NCBI RefSeq assembly: GCF_021184025.1 | Contig: NZ_CP036537.1 | Coordinates: 2,170,001-2,234,000, forward strand | Reading direction: 5' to 3' | DNA: 64,000 nt | Source: Rhodopseudomonas boonkerdii | GTDB taxonomy: Bacteria; Pseudomonadota; Alphaproteobacteria; Rhizobiales; Xanthobacteraceae | Shown: piece after piece, positions 51,431-61,764 of the stretch | Position numbering within the stretch: the first letter of the stretch is position 1 | Layout of the letters: every line of letters begins with the position of its first letter | Made by a program: the position numbers and the translations under genes | Notes under the pieces: model-generated | The model's input: only the letters and a program-made list of their open reading frames with translations | The model's database searches: none | Told to the model about the DNA's origin: nothing

Positions 51431-53638
51431 ATGACCGAGCCAAAGATCACTCCCGAACTCGTCGCCTCCCACGGCCTCAAGCCCGACGAGTATGAGCGCA
51501 TCCTGAAGCTGATCGGGCGCGAGCCGACTTTTACCGAGCTCGGCATTTTCTCGGCCATGTGGAACGAGCACTGCTCGTACAAATCCTCGCGCATCCATCT
51601 GAAGGGCTTGCCGACCAAGGCGCCGTGGGTGCTGCAGGGGCCGGGCGAAAACGCTGGCGTCATCGATATCGGGGACAACCAGGCCATCGTGTTCAAGATG
51701 GAGAGCCACAACCACCCCAGCTACATCGAGCCGTATCAGGGGGCGACCACGGGCGTCGGCGGCATCCTGCGCGACGTGTTCACTATGGGCGCACGGCCGA
51801 TCGCGTGCCTGAATGCGATCTCGTTCGGTGCGCCGGAACATCCGAAGACGCGGCATCTGGTGTCGGGTGTCGTCGCCGGCATCGGCGGCTACGGCAATTC
51901 CTTCGGCGTGCCGACCGTGGGCGGCCAGACGCGTTTCCACACGCGCTATGACGGCAACAACCTCGTCAACGCGATGGCCGTCGGCCTTGCGGACGCGGAC
52001 AAGATCTTCCTCGCCGCCGCCTCGGGCGTGAACATGCCGATCGTCTATCTCGGCTCCAAGACCGGCCGTGACGGCATCCATGGCGCCTCCATGGCTTCGG
52101 CCGAATTCGACGATGCGTCGGAAGAGAAGCGCCCCACCGTGCAGGTCGGCGATCCCTTCGCCGAGAAGCTGCTGCTGGAAGCCTGCCTCGAAATCATGGC
52201 CGCCGACTGCGTCATCGCGATCCAGGACATGGGCGCGGCGGGTCTCACCTGTTCGGCCGTCGAAATGGGCGCCAAGGGCGATCTCGGTGTCGAACTCAAT
52301 CTCGATGCGGTGCCGACGCGTGAGGAGGGCATGACCGCCTACGAGATGATGCTTTCGGAAAGCCAGGAGCGCATGCTCATGGTGCTGAAGCCTGAGAAGG
52401 AAAAGGAAGCCGAGGCGATCTTCAAAAAGTGGGGCCTCGATTTCGCCATCGTCGGTTACACCACCCCGACCAAGCGGTTCGTCGTCAAGCATGGCGGCAA
52501 GACCATGGCCGACCTGCCGATCAAGGAGCTGGGCGACGAGGCGCCGCTCTATGACCGCTCGCATGTGGCCTCGAAGGCGCTGCCGGTGATCCATGCGCGC
52601 GAGGTGAAGGCTCCGGCCTCGCTCACCGATGCGCTGGTGAAGCTGATCGGCTCGCCGGATCTCTGCTCGAAGCGCTGGGTGTGGGAGCAGTACGACCACG
52701 TTATCGGCGGCAACACCGTGCAGCGCCCGGGCGGCGATGCCGCGGTGGTGCGCATCGAGAACGGCCCCAAGGGCATTGCCATGTCGGTGGACGTGACGCC
52801 GCGCTATTGCGAGGCCGATCCTTTCGAGGGCGGCAAGCAGGCCGTCGCCGAAGCCTGGCGCAACATCACCGCCGTCGGCGGCAAGCCGCTGGCGATCACC
52901 GACAACCTCAATTTCGGCAATCCCGAGCGGCCGGAAATCATGGGCCAGTTCGTCGGCTGCCTGAAGGGCATCGCGGAAGCCTGCCGCACCCTCGATTTCC
53001 CGGTCGTGTCCGGCAATGTCTCGCTCTATAACGAGACCAACGGCCGCGGCATTCTCCCGACCCCGTCCATCGGCGGCGTCGGCGTGCTCGACGATTTCAC
53101 CAAGTCGGCGACGCTGGCCTTCAAGAAAGAGGGCGAGGCCATCCTCCTGATCGGCGCCACCGAAGGCTGGCTCGGCCAGTCCGTCTATCTGCGCGATGTC
53201 TGCGGCAAGGAAGAGGGCGCCCCGCCACCGGTCGATCTCGCCACCGAGAAGCGCAATGGCGATGTGGTGCGCGGCATGATCCACGCCGGCACCGCGACCG
53301 CCGTGCATGACGTGGCCGACGGCGGCCTGCTGGTGGCGATCGCCGAGATGGCGATGGCCTCGGGTATCGGCGCCAAGCTCGATGCGGCGCCGTCGTCGAT
53401 CGTGCCGCATGCGTTCTGGTTCGGCGAGGATCAGGCGCGCTATGTCGTCACCGTGGCGGAAGATCAGTTGCTCACCGTGCTGTCGAAGCTGAAGGCGGTG
53501 GATGTGCCCTGCATGCAAATCGGCAAGACCGGCGGCCATGCGGTTGCCATCGATGGCGAGAAGGCGCTCGATATCAAGGCGCTCGTGCACGCGCATGAGA
53601 GCTGGCTGCCGAACTATATGAGCGGCAAGGTGGCGTAA
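51431..53638 (+). CDS. purL: Phosphoribosylformylglycinamidine synthase subunit PurL
   Basis: The 735-residue large subunit of FGAM synthase, using ATP and PurQ-derived ammonia on FGAR. It has the small-type length, without a fused glutaminase domain, matching separate purS and pur[54 protein letters not shown] and [19 protein letters not shown] are typical. Its stop is followed by a hairpin repeat. It is separated from purQ by about 13 kb of unrelated genes. Confidence 0.97.
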   Translation: MTEPKITPELVASHGLKPDEYERILKLIGREPTFTELGIFSAMWNEHCSYKSSRIHLKGLPTKAPWVLQGPGENAGVIDIGDNQAIVFKMESHNHPSYIEPYQGATTGVGGILRDVFTMGARPIACLNAISFGAPEHPKTRHLVSGVVAGIGGYGNSFGVPTVGGQTRFHTRYDGNNLVNAMAVGLADADKIFLAAASGVNMPIVYLGSKTGRDGIHGASMASAEFDDASEEKRPTVQVGDPFAEKLLLEACLEIMAADCVIAIQDMGAAGLTCSAVEMGAKGDLGVELNLDAVPTREEGMTAYEMMLSESQERMLMVLKPEKEKEAEAIFKKWGLDFAIVGYTTPTKRFVVKHGGKTMADLPIKELGDEAPLYDRSHVASKALPVIHAREVKAPASLTDALVKLIGSPDLCSKRWVWEQYDHVIGGNTVQRPGGDAAVVRIENGPKGIAMSVDVTPRYCEADPFEGGKQAVAEAWRNITAVGGKPLAITDNLNFGNPERPEIMGQFVGCLKGIAEACRTLDFPVVSGNVSLYNETNGRGILPTPSIGGVGVLDDFTKSATLAFKKEGEAILLIGATEGWLGQSVYLRDVCGKEEGAPPPVDLATEKRNGDVVRGMIHAGTATAVHDVADGGLLVAIAEMAMASGIGAKLDAAPSSIVPHAFWFGEDQARYVVTVAEDQLLTVLSKLKAVDVPCMQIGKTGGHAVAIDGEKALDIKALVHAHESWLPNYMSGKVA

Positions 53639-53658
53639 GCTGCGTACTTTCTGCATGT

Positions 53659-53757
53659 CGTCACCCGGCTTGACCGGGTGACCGAGTAGCCACCGACGAT
53701 TGTGTGATGCACTGGCCGCAATGTTTACTGGATCGCCCGGTCAAGCTGGGCGATGGC
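53659..53757. repeat. Family D hairpin repeat, copy 1
   Basis: TCACCCGGCTTGACCGGGTGA is a near-perfect hairpin, and TCGCCCGGTCAAGCTGGGCGA a second. The two lie about 70 bases apart with a linker. The same layout recurs at 63045. It sits between purL and the convergent dehydrogenase gene. Confidence 0.78.
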
Positions 53758-53766
53758 AAGTGAGCT

Positions 53767-54723
53767 TCAATAACTCAGCGCCCTATTCACCACATGCAGC
53801 AGTGGCTGCCCGCTCTCCGCGCGCGCTACATTCTCCGCAATCTTCTCCGCTGCCGTCGAAGCCCGCGTGGCGGCTGCGATATGCGGCGAGATCGTCACGC
53901 CCGGATGCGACCAGAACGGATGATCCTGCGGCACCGGCTCGGTGCGGAACACATCCAGCGTCGCCCGCGCGATCTGCCCGCTGTCGAGCGCCGCGATCAG
54001 CGCCGCATCGACGATCAGCGTGCCGCGTCCGGCGTTGACGACGAAGCTGCCCCTGGGCAGCAGCGCCAGCCGCTCGGCATTCAGCAGATCGATGGTCTCC
54101 GGCGTCTGCGGCAGTAGCCCGACCAGAATCTCCGCCGCGGCCAATGCCTGCGGCAGGCTGTCCGGTCCGGCGAGGCAGCGAATGCCCGCGACCTCGCGCG
54201 GACTTCGGCTCCAGCCGGTGACGCGGAAGCCGAGTTGCGCGAGCGCTTTCGCTGCAGCCGCTCCCAGTTCGCCGAGACCGAGCACCGTGACCGAGCGATC
54301 GCCGGCCAGTGGCGGGACATGCTGCTCCCATGTGCGCGGCTTCTCGCAGACATAGCGGTCCATGCCGAGATGGGCGCGCAAGACATGGCCGACCACCCAC
54401 TCGACCATGCCCTGGCGCAGGCCGTCATCGACCATCCGGCACAGCGGCTGCGTCAGCGTGGTGTTGCCGACGATCTTCTCCACGCCAGCCCACAGGCTCA
54501 ACACGGCGCGGGCATTGGTGAAGGGCGCGAAGTCGGCGATGGGGCCGCCGGTCGCATGGATGATGTAATCCGCATCCTCCGGCGCAATCTCGCCGAGGAG
54601 GCCAGCGCCGGCGTCGATGCTTCGGCGCGCGAGCGCAGCCAGAATGGGATCGCGATATTCTTCGAGCACGGACGGCGTGACGTTGAAGAGCAAGTTGATC
54701 TTGTTGCCGTTGCGCGCGCGCAT
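53767..54723 (-). CDS. D-2-hydroxyacid dehydrogenase (GhrA-like)
   Basis: A 318-residue NAD(P)-dependent enzyme related to glyoxylate/hydroxypyruvate reductase A. The dinucleotide motif is LGLGELGAAAAKAL. Catalytic residues are the Arg in VNAGRGTL, the Glu in FRTEPVPQDHPFW and the His in ISPHIAA. The short N-terminal domain (LFNVTPSVLEEYRDPIL) is typical of the GhrA group. ATG 54723 was chosen, with AAGGAGACAGC right before it. The frame stays open to 55743 but that part lies antisense to the next gene. Confidence 0.92.
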   Translation of the reverse strand: MRARNGNKINLLFNVTPSVLEEYRDPILAALARRSIDAGAGLLGEIAPEDADYIIHATGGPIADFAPFTNARAVLSLWAGVEKIVGNTTLTQPLCRMVDDGLRQGMVEWVVGHVLRAHLGMDRYVCEKPRTWEQHVPPLAGDRSVTVLGLGELGAAAAKALAQLGFRVTGWSRSPREVAGIRCLAGPDSLPQALAAAEILVGLLPQTPETIDLLNAERLALLPRGSFVVNAGRGTLIVDAALIAALDSGQIARATLDVFRTEPVPQDHPFWSHPGVTISPHIAAATRASTAAEKIAENVARAESGQPLLHVVNRALSY

Positions 54724-54770
54724 GCTGTCTCCTTGAAGATCGTCGGTCATGTTTGAGTGGGGAACGGGTG

Positions 54771-55943
54771 CTACAGCACGCGCGTCGCGCCGGGGATCTC
54801 CCGCAGCACTCGCGTCGCCGCCCAGCTGATCGCCAGCGTTCCGGCAAACGCGATCAGCGCCTTGGGCTGCGCGCCCCAGGGCATTTTCAGCATCGCCCAT
54901 TGCAGCCACAGCATCGGCAGATAGTGGATGACGAATATGCCATAGGCATCGGCGCGCAGGGGATCGAAGATGCTCTTCTCGCGCTGGCCGAAGCGCAGGA
55001 ACAGCGCGAGCACGGCGAGACAGATCAGCGTGCAGGCGACCGCATAGATCACGCCATAGCTCGATTGCCACCAGAATGGCGGTGCTCCGGTGAGATTGGT
55101 GAGCTTCATGCGGCGGAAATTGATGAGATAGGCCAGCGAACCGAACGATAACGCGGCGGCGAGGGTCCACCAGAGCCATTGCCGTGCCAGGGCGCCGGTG
55201 CGGGCGAGCAAGCCCTGATCGAGGTTGGCGGCGCCGATGCCCATGCCGGCGAAGAAGAACACGCCATAGATGGCCATACGGCTGAACTGCACCTGCAGCG
55301 GGCCGAGGCTGAACCAGCGCACCGCGCCGACGGTGAACAGGAACGGCACATAGGAGATCACGGCCACGGCCGCGAGGGCGACGACAAACAGCCACGGCCG
55401 CTCGAAGGCGCGGATCGACAGCCGGTTGATGGCGTCGACGAGCCGCGGCGCAAACAGAAAGACCGGGATCGCCACGAGATCGAGAAACAGCAGGTACCAG
55501 ATGAACCAGCCGGGACCGGCGAACCACTGACCTTGCTTGAAATTGTTGACGTAAAATTCGAGGAAGCCGGTCTTGTGGGTCGAGAGGCTGAACGACGCAT
55601 AATAGGCGACCGGCATCAGCACGAAGATCATCGCCAGGAACGGCAGGCCGAGCCGCAACGCGCGATCGCGCAGGAAATGGCCGATGCTTTTGCGCTTCAG
55701 GCTGGGCCACACGAACAGGCCCGACAGCATGAACATCAGGCACATGAAAAAGGTGTCGTTGAACAGCGTCAGGACATTGAAGCCGAACCAGCGCTGGTCA
55801 TCCACGATGGGCGCTGTCGACCACAGATAGTGGTTGGGGTAATAGCGGCCGAAGGCGGTGTAGGCGACCACCGCATGGTTCGCGAGCACCAGCAGGGTGA
55901 CGAAGGTACGGGCGCGGTCGAGCGCGGCGTTACGGTCTGACAT
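54771..55943 (-). CDS. Acyltransferase family 3 membrane protein
   Basis: A 390-residue inner-membrane protein with about 10 segments. The N-terminal DRARTFVTLLVLANHAVVAY holds the conserved His of acyltransferase-3 proteins, and PGWFIWYLLFLDLVAIPVFL fits the OpgC-like subgroup. It would transfer acetyl or succinyl groups to periplasmic glucans, lipids or polysaccharide; the acceptor is unknown. It lies 47 bases upstream of the dehydrogenase gene on the same strand, with no obvious functional tie. Confidence 0.88.
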   Translation of the reverse strand: MSDRNAALDRARTFVTLLVLANHAVVAYTAFGRYYPNHYLWSTAPIVDDQRWFGFNVLTLFNDTFFMCLMFMLSGLFVWPSLKRKSIGHFLRDRALRLGLPFLAMIFVLMPVAYYASFSLSTHKTGFLEFYVNNFKQGQWFAGPGWFIWYLLFLDLVAIPVFLFAPRLVDAINRLSIRAFERPWLFVVALAAVAVISYVPFLFTVGAVRWFSLGPLQVQFSRMAIYGVFFFAGMGIGAANLDQGLLARTGALARQWLWWTLAAALSFGSLAYLINFRRMKLTNLTGAPPFWWQSSYGVIYAVACTLICLAVLALFLRFGQREKSIFDPLRADAYGIFVIHYLPMLWLQWAMLKMPWGAQPKALIAFAGTLAISWAATRVLREIPGATRVL

Positions 55944-56061
55944 GGTGGTAGGCGGGCCCCCGCTATGCCGCGCCGGTGGCGCGGCCATCGCATCATCGAT
56001 CGGCTGCCATGATAGGGGGCGAAGGCCGCGCGGGCAATTCGTCGGGATCGCCCGCGCCGGA

Positions 56062-56430
56062 TCAGGCGGGGAGGATCTCGATCTTCACCTTGTCCGGATA
56101 GAAAGCGAGATGGTCCTTGATTTCCGCCATGGCCGGGAACGGCGTCTCATAGGTCCAGATCGCGTTATCCAGGACCTTGTCCGAGGTCTTGATGCTGTAA
56201 TAATTCGCATCGCCTTTATAGGGGCAATGCGTCACGCGTTCGGTGCGCGTCACGGCATCCATATTCGCGTCGGCGCGCGGGATATAGAACACCTCGGGAT
56301 AGGTGGCTTCCTTGAGCGTCACCGCCCTGGTGGTATCGGCGATCACAACGTCGCCCGCGGTGACGCGGATGTGCTTGCCCGAGGGCGTGATAGAGATCGG
56401 ATGGTCTGGACCGGGGATTTTCATGGGCAT
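56062..56430 (-). CDS. DUF427 protein
   Basis: A 122-residue protein of DUF427: PDHPISITPSGKHIRVTAGD, ATYPEVFYIPRADANMD and HCPYKGDANYYSI are its hallmarks. The compact beta-rich fold has known structures but no established function. It is monocistronic, with about 118 bases to the acyltransferase start. Confidence 0.9.
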   Translation of the reverse strand: MPMKIPGPDHPISITPSGKHIRVTAGDVVIADTTRAVTLKEATYPEVFYIPRADANMDAVTRTERVTHCPYKGDANYYSIKTSDKVLDNAIWTYETPFPAMAEIKDHLAFYPDKVKIEILPA

Positions 56431-56594
56431 CCTCGTGACGATCGATGGTGCCGTAACAGATGTGACCTCCTGCCTGCCTTTAAAAGGGGCGGATGACGGA
56501 TTATCATGATGGGAATGCCGCGCTGCACGCGATAGGCTTGAGCTTCCTGCAGGCCTGATCAGGCCGCGATTCGAGACCTCTGGAGACCCGATTA

Positions 56595-56831
56595 ATGCCG
56601 ATGGACGCCCGCGATATCGAGACCATGATCAAGGCCGCGATTCCCGACGCGCAGGTGACGATCCGCGATCTCGCCGGCGACGGTGACCATTATGCGGCCA
56701 CGGTCATTTCGGAGAGCTTTCGCGGCAAGTCCCGCGTGGCGCAGCATCAGATCGTCTATCAGTCGCTGAAAGGCCAGATGGGCGGCGTTTTGCATGCGCT
56801 GGCGCTGCAGACGGGCGTGCCGGAGAGCTAA
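56595..56831 (+). CDS. BolA-family protein
   Basis: A 78-residue BolA-like protein (MPMDARDIETMIKAAIPDAQ, HYAATVISESFRGKSRVAQH, HQIVYQSLKGQMGGVLHALA). Such proteins pair with CGFS glutaredoxins to bridge a [2Fe-2S] cluster; the partner grxD is at 59519. The conserved His is in RVAQHQIVY. In many alphaproteobacteria purL, bolA and grxD are close, and here two ergothioneine genes lie between bolA and grxD on the other strand. Confidence 0.94.
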   Translation: MPMDARDIETMIKAAIPDAQVTIRDLAGDGDHYAATVISESFRGKSRVAQHQIVYQSLKGQMGGVLHALALQTGVPES

Positions 56832-56837
56832 CACCTG

Positions 56838-56953
56838 CCCTCATGGTGAGGAGGCGCGTGTAGCGCCGTCTCGAACCATGAGATAATCGGGCTCGGAGCC
56901 TTGCCGCCATCCTTCGAGACGCCGCGCAAGGGCGCGGCTCCTCAGGATGAGGG
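56838..56953. repeat. Family C palindromic repeat, copy 2
   Basis: CCCTCATGGTGAGGAGGCGC at the left, GCGGCTCCTCAGGATGAGGG at the right, with GTCTCGAACCATGAG and its partner CATCCTTCGAGAC as inner arms. Starts 7 bases after the bolA stop; convergent with egtD. Confidence 0.82.
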
Positions 56954-56971
56954 AGTGAGTGTGGCGGACCT

Positions 56972-57937
56972 TTACTCCACCGCCACCAGCGCGTGCACCG
57001 AGAACTGATCCTCCGCATCGGTCCATGACGATTTCGGTTCCCAGCCCGAACCGCGTGCAAGTGCGCCGAAGCGCTCGATGCTATATTTGTAGCTGCTCTC
57101 GGTGTGGATGCTCTCACCGGCGCGGAAATTGAAGCTTTGGCCGAGCAGATGCACCGTCTGCGGTTTCTTGGCGATCAGGTGCATCTCGATGCGGTGGCGC
57201 TCCTTGTTGTAGATCGCGCGATGTACGAAGGCCCCGAGGTCGAAGTCGCCACCGAGTTCGCGATTGATCCGCACCAGCACGTTCTTGTTGAATTCGCCGG
57301 TGACGCCGGCGGCATCATTATAGGCAGCCTGCAAAATGCGCTCGTCCTTTTCGAGGTCGATGCCGATCAGCATCAGGGCGCCCTTGCCGAGGATCGCGCG
57401 TGCCGAACGCAGGAACGCGCATGCTTCGTGCGGATCGAAATTGCCGAGCGTCGAGCCCGGGAAGAATCCGACCTTCGGCATCGCCGCCACCTCGTCCGGC
57501 AGCGAGAAGGTCGTGGTGAAGTCTGCATTCACCGGCAGCACGCTCAGCGCCGGGAAATCCTTGCGCAATTCTTCCGCCTGACCGGCGAGGAAGTCGCCGG
57601 AAATGTCCACCGGCACATAGGCGCCGAATGAGCACTGTTCGAGCAGCAGCCGCACCTTGGTGGTGGCGCCGGCGCCGAATTCGACCAGTGCCGCGTCCTC
57701 CGGGATGATCGAGCAGATATCCTTGCCGCGAGCTCGCAGAATGCCCAGTTCGGTGCGCGTCGGATAATATTCGGGAAGCTTTGTAATTCGCTCGAACAAT
57801 CGAGAGCCCGCTTCGTCGTAGAAATATTTGGGCGAGAGTTTCTTCGGTTGCTGCGACAGGGCTGCGGTGACGTCGGCAGCGAAACTGGACGTGGCCGGGT
57901 CGACTTCCACGGCAGCCAGAGGGGCGTGAACGTTCAT
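56972..57937 (-). CDS. egtD: L-histidine N-alpha-methyltransferase
   Basis: A 321-residue AdoMet-dependent enzyme that trimethylates histidine to hercynine, the first step of ergothioneine synthesis. YFYDEAGSRLFERITKLPEYY and TRTELGILRARGKDI are the family start, FGAGATTKVRLLLE is the AdoMet loop, and FFPGSTLGNFDPHEACAFL is another hallmark. Its neighbour egtB, 45 bases upstream on the same strand, supplies the next step. No egtA, egtC or egtE is seen nearby. Confidence 0.95.
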   Translation of the reverse strand: MNVHAPLAAVEVDPATSSFAADVTAALSQQPKKLSPKYFYDEAGSRLFERITKLPEYYPTRTELGILRARGKDICSIIPEDAALVEFGAGATTKVRLLLEQCSFGAYVPVDISGDFLAGQAEELRKDFPALSVLPVNADFTTTFSLPDEVAAMPKVGFFPGSTLGNFDPHEACAFLRSARAILGKGALMLIGIDLEKDERILQAAYNDAAGVTGEFNKNVLVRINRELGGDFDLGAFVHRAIYNKERHRIEMHLIAKKPQTVHLLGQSFNFRAGESIHTESSYKYSIERFGALARGSGWEPKSSWTDAEDQFSVHALVAVE

Positions 57938-57982
57938 GACTCTCTCCTCAACGCGGTCGCATCCAATGCGATGGTGATGAAA

Positions 57983-59221
57983 TCAGTTGCCGTAATCTGC
58001 GAGACGCAGGCCGGTGAACTGCCAGCGATGGTGGGGATAGAAGAAGTTGCGATAGGTGACGCGGCTGTGACCCTCGGGCGTCGCCAGCGACGAGCCGCGC
58101 AGCACATACTGGTTCACCATGAACTTGCCGTTGTATTCACCGAGGGCGCCCTCGGCGGCACGGTAGCCGGGATAGGGAGCATAGGAGCTGCGCGTCCATT
58201 GCCAGACGATGCCGTAGGCATCGTTGAGACTGTTTGCGCGAGCGGCAACTTCCCATTCCATCTCGGTCGGCAGATGCTTGCCGCTCCAGCGCGCGAAGGC
58301 ATCGGCTTCGTAATAGCTGACGTGGCAAACGGGTGAGTCGGGATCGATTGTCTGCAGACCGCCCAGCGTCATGATCCGCCATTCGCCGTCGATCTTGCGC
58401 CAGTGGCCGGGCGCCTGCCACTCCTCGCGTGCCGCGGCGGCAAAGCCGTCCATCAGCCACAGCGCGGCCTTGTCATAGCCGCCGTCATCCATGAAGGCAC
58501 GCCATTCGCGATTGGTGACGAGATTGCGCGCGAGTCTCACGGGACCGACGAGGGCACGGTGTGCAGGCTTCTCGTTGTCGAAATGGAAGCTGTCGCCTTG
58601 ATGGCCGATGGTATGGATGCCTTCGGTCAGGGTGGTCCATGCGTCGCTGCTGCGCATTGAACGCGGGAAGCGCCAGTCGGCGTCGTAGGCCGGCGGAATC
58701 GGGTTCTGCGCGAAGGCGTGTAGAATGTCGGTGTACATCAGCTCCTGATGCTGCTGCTCGTGGTTCATGCCGACTTCGAGCAGCGGGACCAGCGACGCGA
58801 GCTTGTCCTCGCTTGCGGTGTCGACGAATTTCACGACGGCGTCATCGACATGGCGACGATAGGCGGTGACCTCATCGGCCGAGGGCCGCGTAAGATGGCC
58901 GCGCTGGGCACGTGCGTGGCGGGGACCTGCGGAGACGTAATAGGAATTGAACAGATAGGCGTAATCGGGGTGGAAAACCTTGTAGCCCGGCTGATGTTCT
59001 CCAAGCAGAAATTGCTCCCAGAACCAGGTCACATGTGCACGGTGCCACTTGGCCGGGCTTGCGTCGGGCATCGACTGGATCAGCTGATCTTCCGGAGTCA
59101 ACGGCGCGGCACGGCGCTCGGTCTCATGACGAACCGTCAGAAACGCATTGCTGAACTGTTTGGCGAGGGCGCCGGCCTGGAGGATCGGGGCTGCGTGCTG
59201 GGCGGATGCTGTTGGCGTCAC
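57983..59221 (-). CDS. egtB: Hercynine oxygenase EgtB
   Basis: A 412-residue iron-dependent sulfoxide synthase that joins hercynine to a thiol donor with oxygen. An N-terminal DinB-like four-helix bundle supplies the iron ligands: WHRAHVTWFWEQF and NHEQQHQELMYTDILH. A C-terminal FGE-sulfatase-like domain (about 200-412: NREWRAFMDDGGYDKAALWL, SYYEADAFARWSGKHLPTEM, VLRGSSLATPEGHSRVTYRN) follows. Whether it uses cysteine or gamma-glutamylcysteine is not clear; with no egtA or egtC seen here, cysteine is plausible. First gene of the egtB-egtD unit. Confidence 0.95.
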   Translation of the reverse strand: MTPTASAQHAAPILQAGALAKQFSNAFLTVRHETERRAAPLTPEDQLIQSMPDASPAKWHRAHVTWFWEQFLLGEHQPGYKVFHPDYAYLFNSYYVSAGPRHARAQRGHLTRPSADEVTAYRRHVDDAVVKFVDTASEDKLASLVPLLEVGMNHEQQHQELMYTDILHAFAQNPIPPAYDADWRFPRSMRSSDAWTTLTEGIHTIGHQGDSFHFDNEKPAHRALVGPVRLARNLVTNREWRAFMDDGGYDKAALWLMDGFAAAAREEWQAPGHWRKIDGEWRIMTLGGLQTIDPDSPVCHVSYYEADAFARWSGKHLPTEMEWEVAARANSLNDAYGIVWQWTRSSYAPYPGYRAAEGALGEYNGKFMVNQYVLRGSSLATPEGHSRVTYRNFFYPHHRWQFTGLRLADYGN

Positions 59222-59518
59222 GAAAGTCTCCGATTTTGAGGAGAACGTCAGTCTTCCCGATGGGTTCCACGGAACGGGTTTGTCCTAGATGGGGCCTTCC
59301 AAACGGGATGAAAGGCTTCCCATCATATAAATCCGCTCTTCCGCCGCCTGGACAAGCTGCGGAAAAGCGACCAGAGGGCTGCGCGGCTAGCCGGAAATGC
59401 CCGCCCAACCGGGCTTTCGGCTTGGGATGCGAAACGGTTTCGGTTACATATATGGGCAGGCGAGGGCCGCTGCGCCGAACGGGCAGGCAGCGATCAGGCT
59501 GCGAGCAAGGACGCGATC

Positions 59519-59854
<336 letters not shown>

Positions 59855-59877
59855 TCTTCCAACGACAAATCGGCCCG

Positions 59878-60396
59878 GTGACGCTGGACGTGATCGTGGC
59901 CGACATCACCACGCTCAGCGTGGATGCCATCGTCAACGCCGCCAATGAAACGCTCCTTGGCGGCGGCGGCGTGGATGGCGCGATCCACCAGGCCGCCGGC
60001 CCGGAGCTTCTGGCCGCATGCCGCCTGCTGGGCGGCTGCGCCACTGGCGATGCCAAGATCACCCTTGGATACCGTTTGCCCGCCCGCCATGTGATCCACA
60101 CGGTCGGCCCGATCTGGCATGGTGGCCAACAGGGCGAGGACGCTGCGCTCGCCTCGTGTTACCGGCGCTCGCTCGCGCTTTGTGAGGCGAGCGGGCTGGC
60201 GACGGTGGCCTTCCCGGCGATCTCCACCGGCGTCTACGGCTTCCCCGCCAAACGTGCTGCGGGCATTGCGGTACGCGCGGTCGTCGAAACGGTGTCGAAA
60301 ACACCCGGTATTCGCACGGTCACCTTTTGCTGTTTTTCCGAGCCATCTGCCGGATTGCATCGCAGCACGCTGGCTGGCGTTGCGCCTCTTGTTTGA
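59878..60396 (+). CDS. Macro-domain O-acetyl-ADP-ribose deacetylase (YmdB-like)
   Basis: A 172-residue single macro domain. [20 protein letters not shown] is the ADP-ribose loop with the catalytic Asn/Asp region, and [20 protein letters not shown] the second loop. It would remove acetyl from O-acetyl-ADP-ribose or ADP-ribose from protein. GTG 59878 is the only start giving the full domain; 23 bases after grxD, so co-transcription is likely. Confidence 0.93.
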   Translation: MTLDVIVADITTLSVDAIVNAANETLLGGGGVDGAIHQAAGPELLAACRLLGGCATGDAKITLGYRLPARHVIHTVGPIWHGGQQGEDAALASCYRRSLALCEASGLATVAFPAISTGVYGFPAKRAAGIAVRAVVETVSKTPGIRTVTFCCFSEPSAGLHRSTLAGVAPLV

Positions 60397-60444
60397 GACC
60401 GGTGCGTCGCTAGACTTCGCGCTGTCTGGTCACGAGGATCTGCA

Positions 60445-61764
60445 ATGGGGCGACGGGATGTGATGCGCGCACTGATCGCCGGCGCGATATTTGCGGCTGG
60501 TGCCGCTGCATTCCTATTTCAGACCTTCGCCGTAGCCGAAGACCGCTTCGCTTCCGAAGGCACTTTCGATATCCCTGCCGGCGCGCATTTCTCCCAGGAG
60601 AAGCTCAACGCGATCGACGTTTTCTTCAAGACGCAGATCGACAACGGCAAGATCCCGGGCGCCATCGTGCTGATCCAGCAGCATGGCAAGCCTGTCTATG
60701 AGCGCTTCTTCGGCGTTCGCGATCCCGACACCAAGCAGCCGATGACAGCGGACACGATCTTCCGTCTGCATTCCATGTCGAAGCCCATTACCTCATTTGC
60801 GGCGATGATGCTGGTGGACGAGGGCAAGCTGAAGCTCGACGATCCCGTCTCGACATACATTCCGTCCTTTGCGAAGGCCAAGGTCGGGGTCGAAAAGACG
60901 CTGGAGAATGGCGAGAAGGCGCTGGAGATCGTGCCGCCAAACCGGCCGATCACCATCCGGGACCTCCTGCTCCACACGTCGGGCATCACCTACGGTTTCT
61001 ATGGCAACAGCCTGGTCCGTCGCGCCTATGGCAATGCCGATATCTACAATGGCGATTTCGACAACAAGGAGTTCGCCGATCGCATCGCGCAACTGCCGCT
61101 GGAATATCAGCCCGGCACCATGTGGGACTACGGACACTCCACCGACATTCTGGGCCGCGTGATCGAAGTCGTGTCGGGCAAGACGCTGCTCGGTTTCGAG
61201 GAGGAGAAGCTGCTCAAGCCGCTCGGCATGACCTCGACCGGTTTTTACGTGAAGGAAAAGGCGAAAGAGGCGCTGCTTGCCAAGCCGATGGGATGGGACA
61301 GCGATTTCCGCACGGGACGGCAAGGGCGCCCCGAAACTTATCGAAAATGGGAGTCCGGCAGCGGCGGCATGGTCTCGACCCTGTCCGACTATCGCAAATT
61401 CGCGCAGATGCTGCTGAACGGCGGTGAATATGACGGCAAGCGTTATCTGAGCCCGGTGACGTTCAAGGACATGACCACCGATCACATCGGCAAGGGCAGT
61501 GGCATTGCGCGCGACTATCTCTATTTCCCCGGCGACGGCTTCGGATTCGGTTATGGCTTTGCCGTGCGCACCGATGCGGGCAATGCCAAGCCGCCGCCGC
61601 CGGGATCGCTCGGCGAGCTGAAATGGGACGGCGCGTCCGGCTGTTATTTCATCATCGATCCCGTGCAGGACTTCTTCATGATCCTGCTCGAACAGACGCC
61701 CTCGGAACGCCAGCGCATCCAGCGCTCGCTCAAGCTGCTCGTCTATGAAGCGCTGGAGAAATAG
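60445..61764 (+). CDS. Exported serine hydrolase, beta-lactamase fold (tandem copy 1)
   Basis: A 439-residue exported class C beta-lactamase-like hydrolase. Signal region about 7-30. SxxK at Ser110-Met-Ser-Lys113 (RLHSMSKPITSFAAMMLVDE), and a YGH motif (WDYGHSTDILGRVIE) in place of YxN, which its neighbour shares. It probably hydrolyses an ester or D-amino-acid amide, not necessarily a beta-lactam. The end overlaps the next gene by 20 bases. GAGGA about 7 bases upstream supports ATG 60445. Confidence 0.93.
   Translation: MGRRDVMRALIAGAIFAAGAAAFLFQTFAVAEDRFASEGTFDIPAGAHFSQEKLNAIDVFFKTQIDNGKIPGAIVLIQQHGKPVYERFFGVRDPDTKQPMTADTIFRLHSMSKPITSFAAMMLVDEGKLKLDDPVSTYIPSFAKAKVGVEKTLENGEKALEIVPPNRPITIRDLLLHTSGITYGFYGNSLVRRAYGNADIYNGDFDNKEFADRIAQLPLEYQPGTMWDYGHSTDILGRVIEVVSGKTLLGFEEEKLLKPLGMTSTGFYVKEKAKEALLAKPMGWDSDFRTGRQGRPETYRKWESGSGGMVSTLSDYRKFAQMLLNGGEYDGKRYLSPVTFKDMTTDHIGKGSGIARDYLYFPGDGFGFGYGFAVRTDAGNAKPPPPGSLGELKWDGASGCYFIIDPVQDFFMILLEQTPSERQRIQRSLKLLVYEALEK

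Noticed and set aside
51209..53656. 815-residue open frame opposite purL
   Set aside because: Antisense shadow of a high-GC gene; the sequence is His/Arg/Asp-rich without domain motifs, while purL on the other strand has all family motifs.
53767..55743. 658-residue frame suggesting a dehydrogenase fusion
   Set aside because: The N-terminal 340 residues are an out-of-frame reading of the acyltransferase gene; a strong ribosome-binding site precedes the ATG at 54723.
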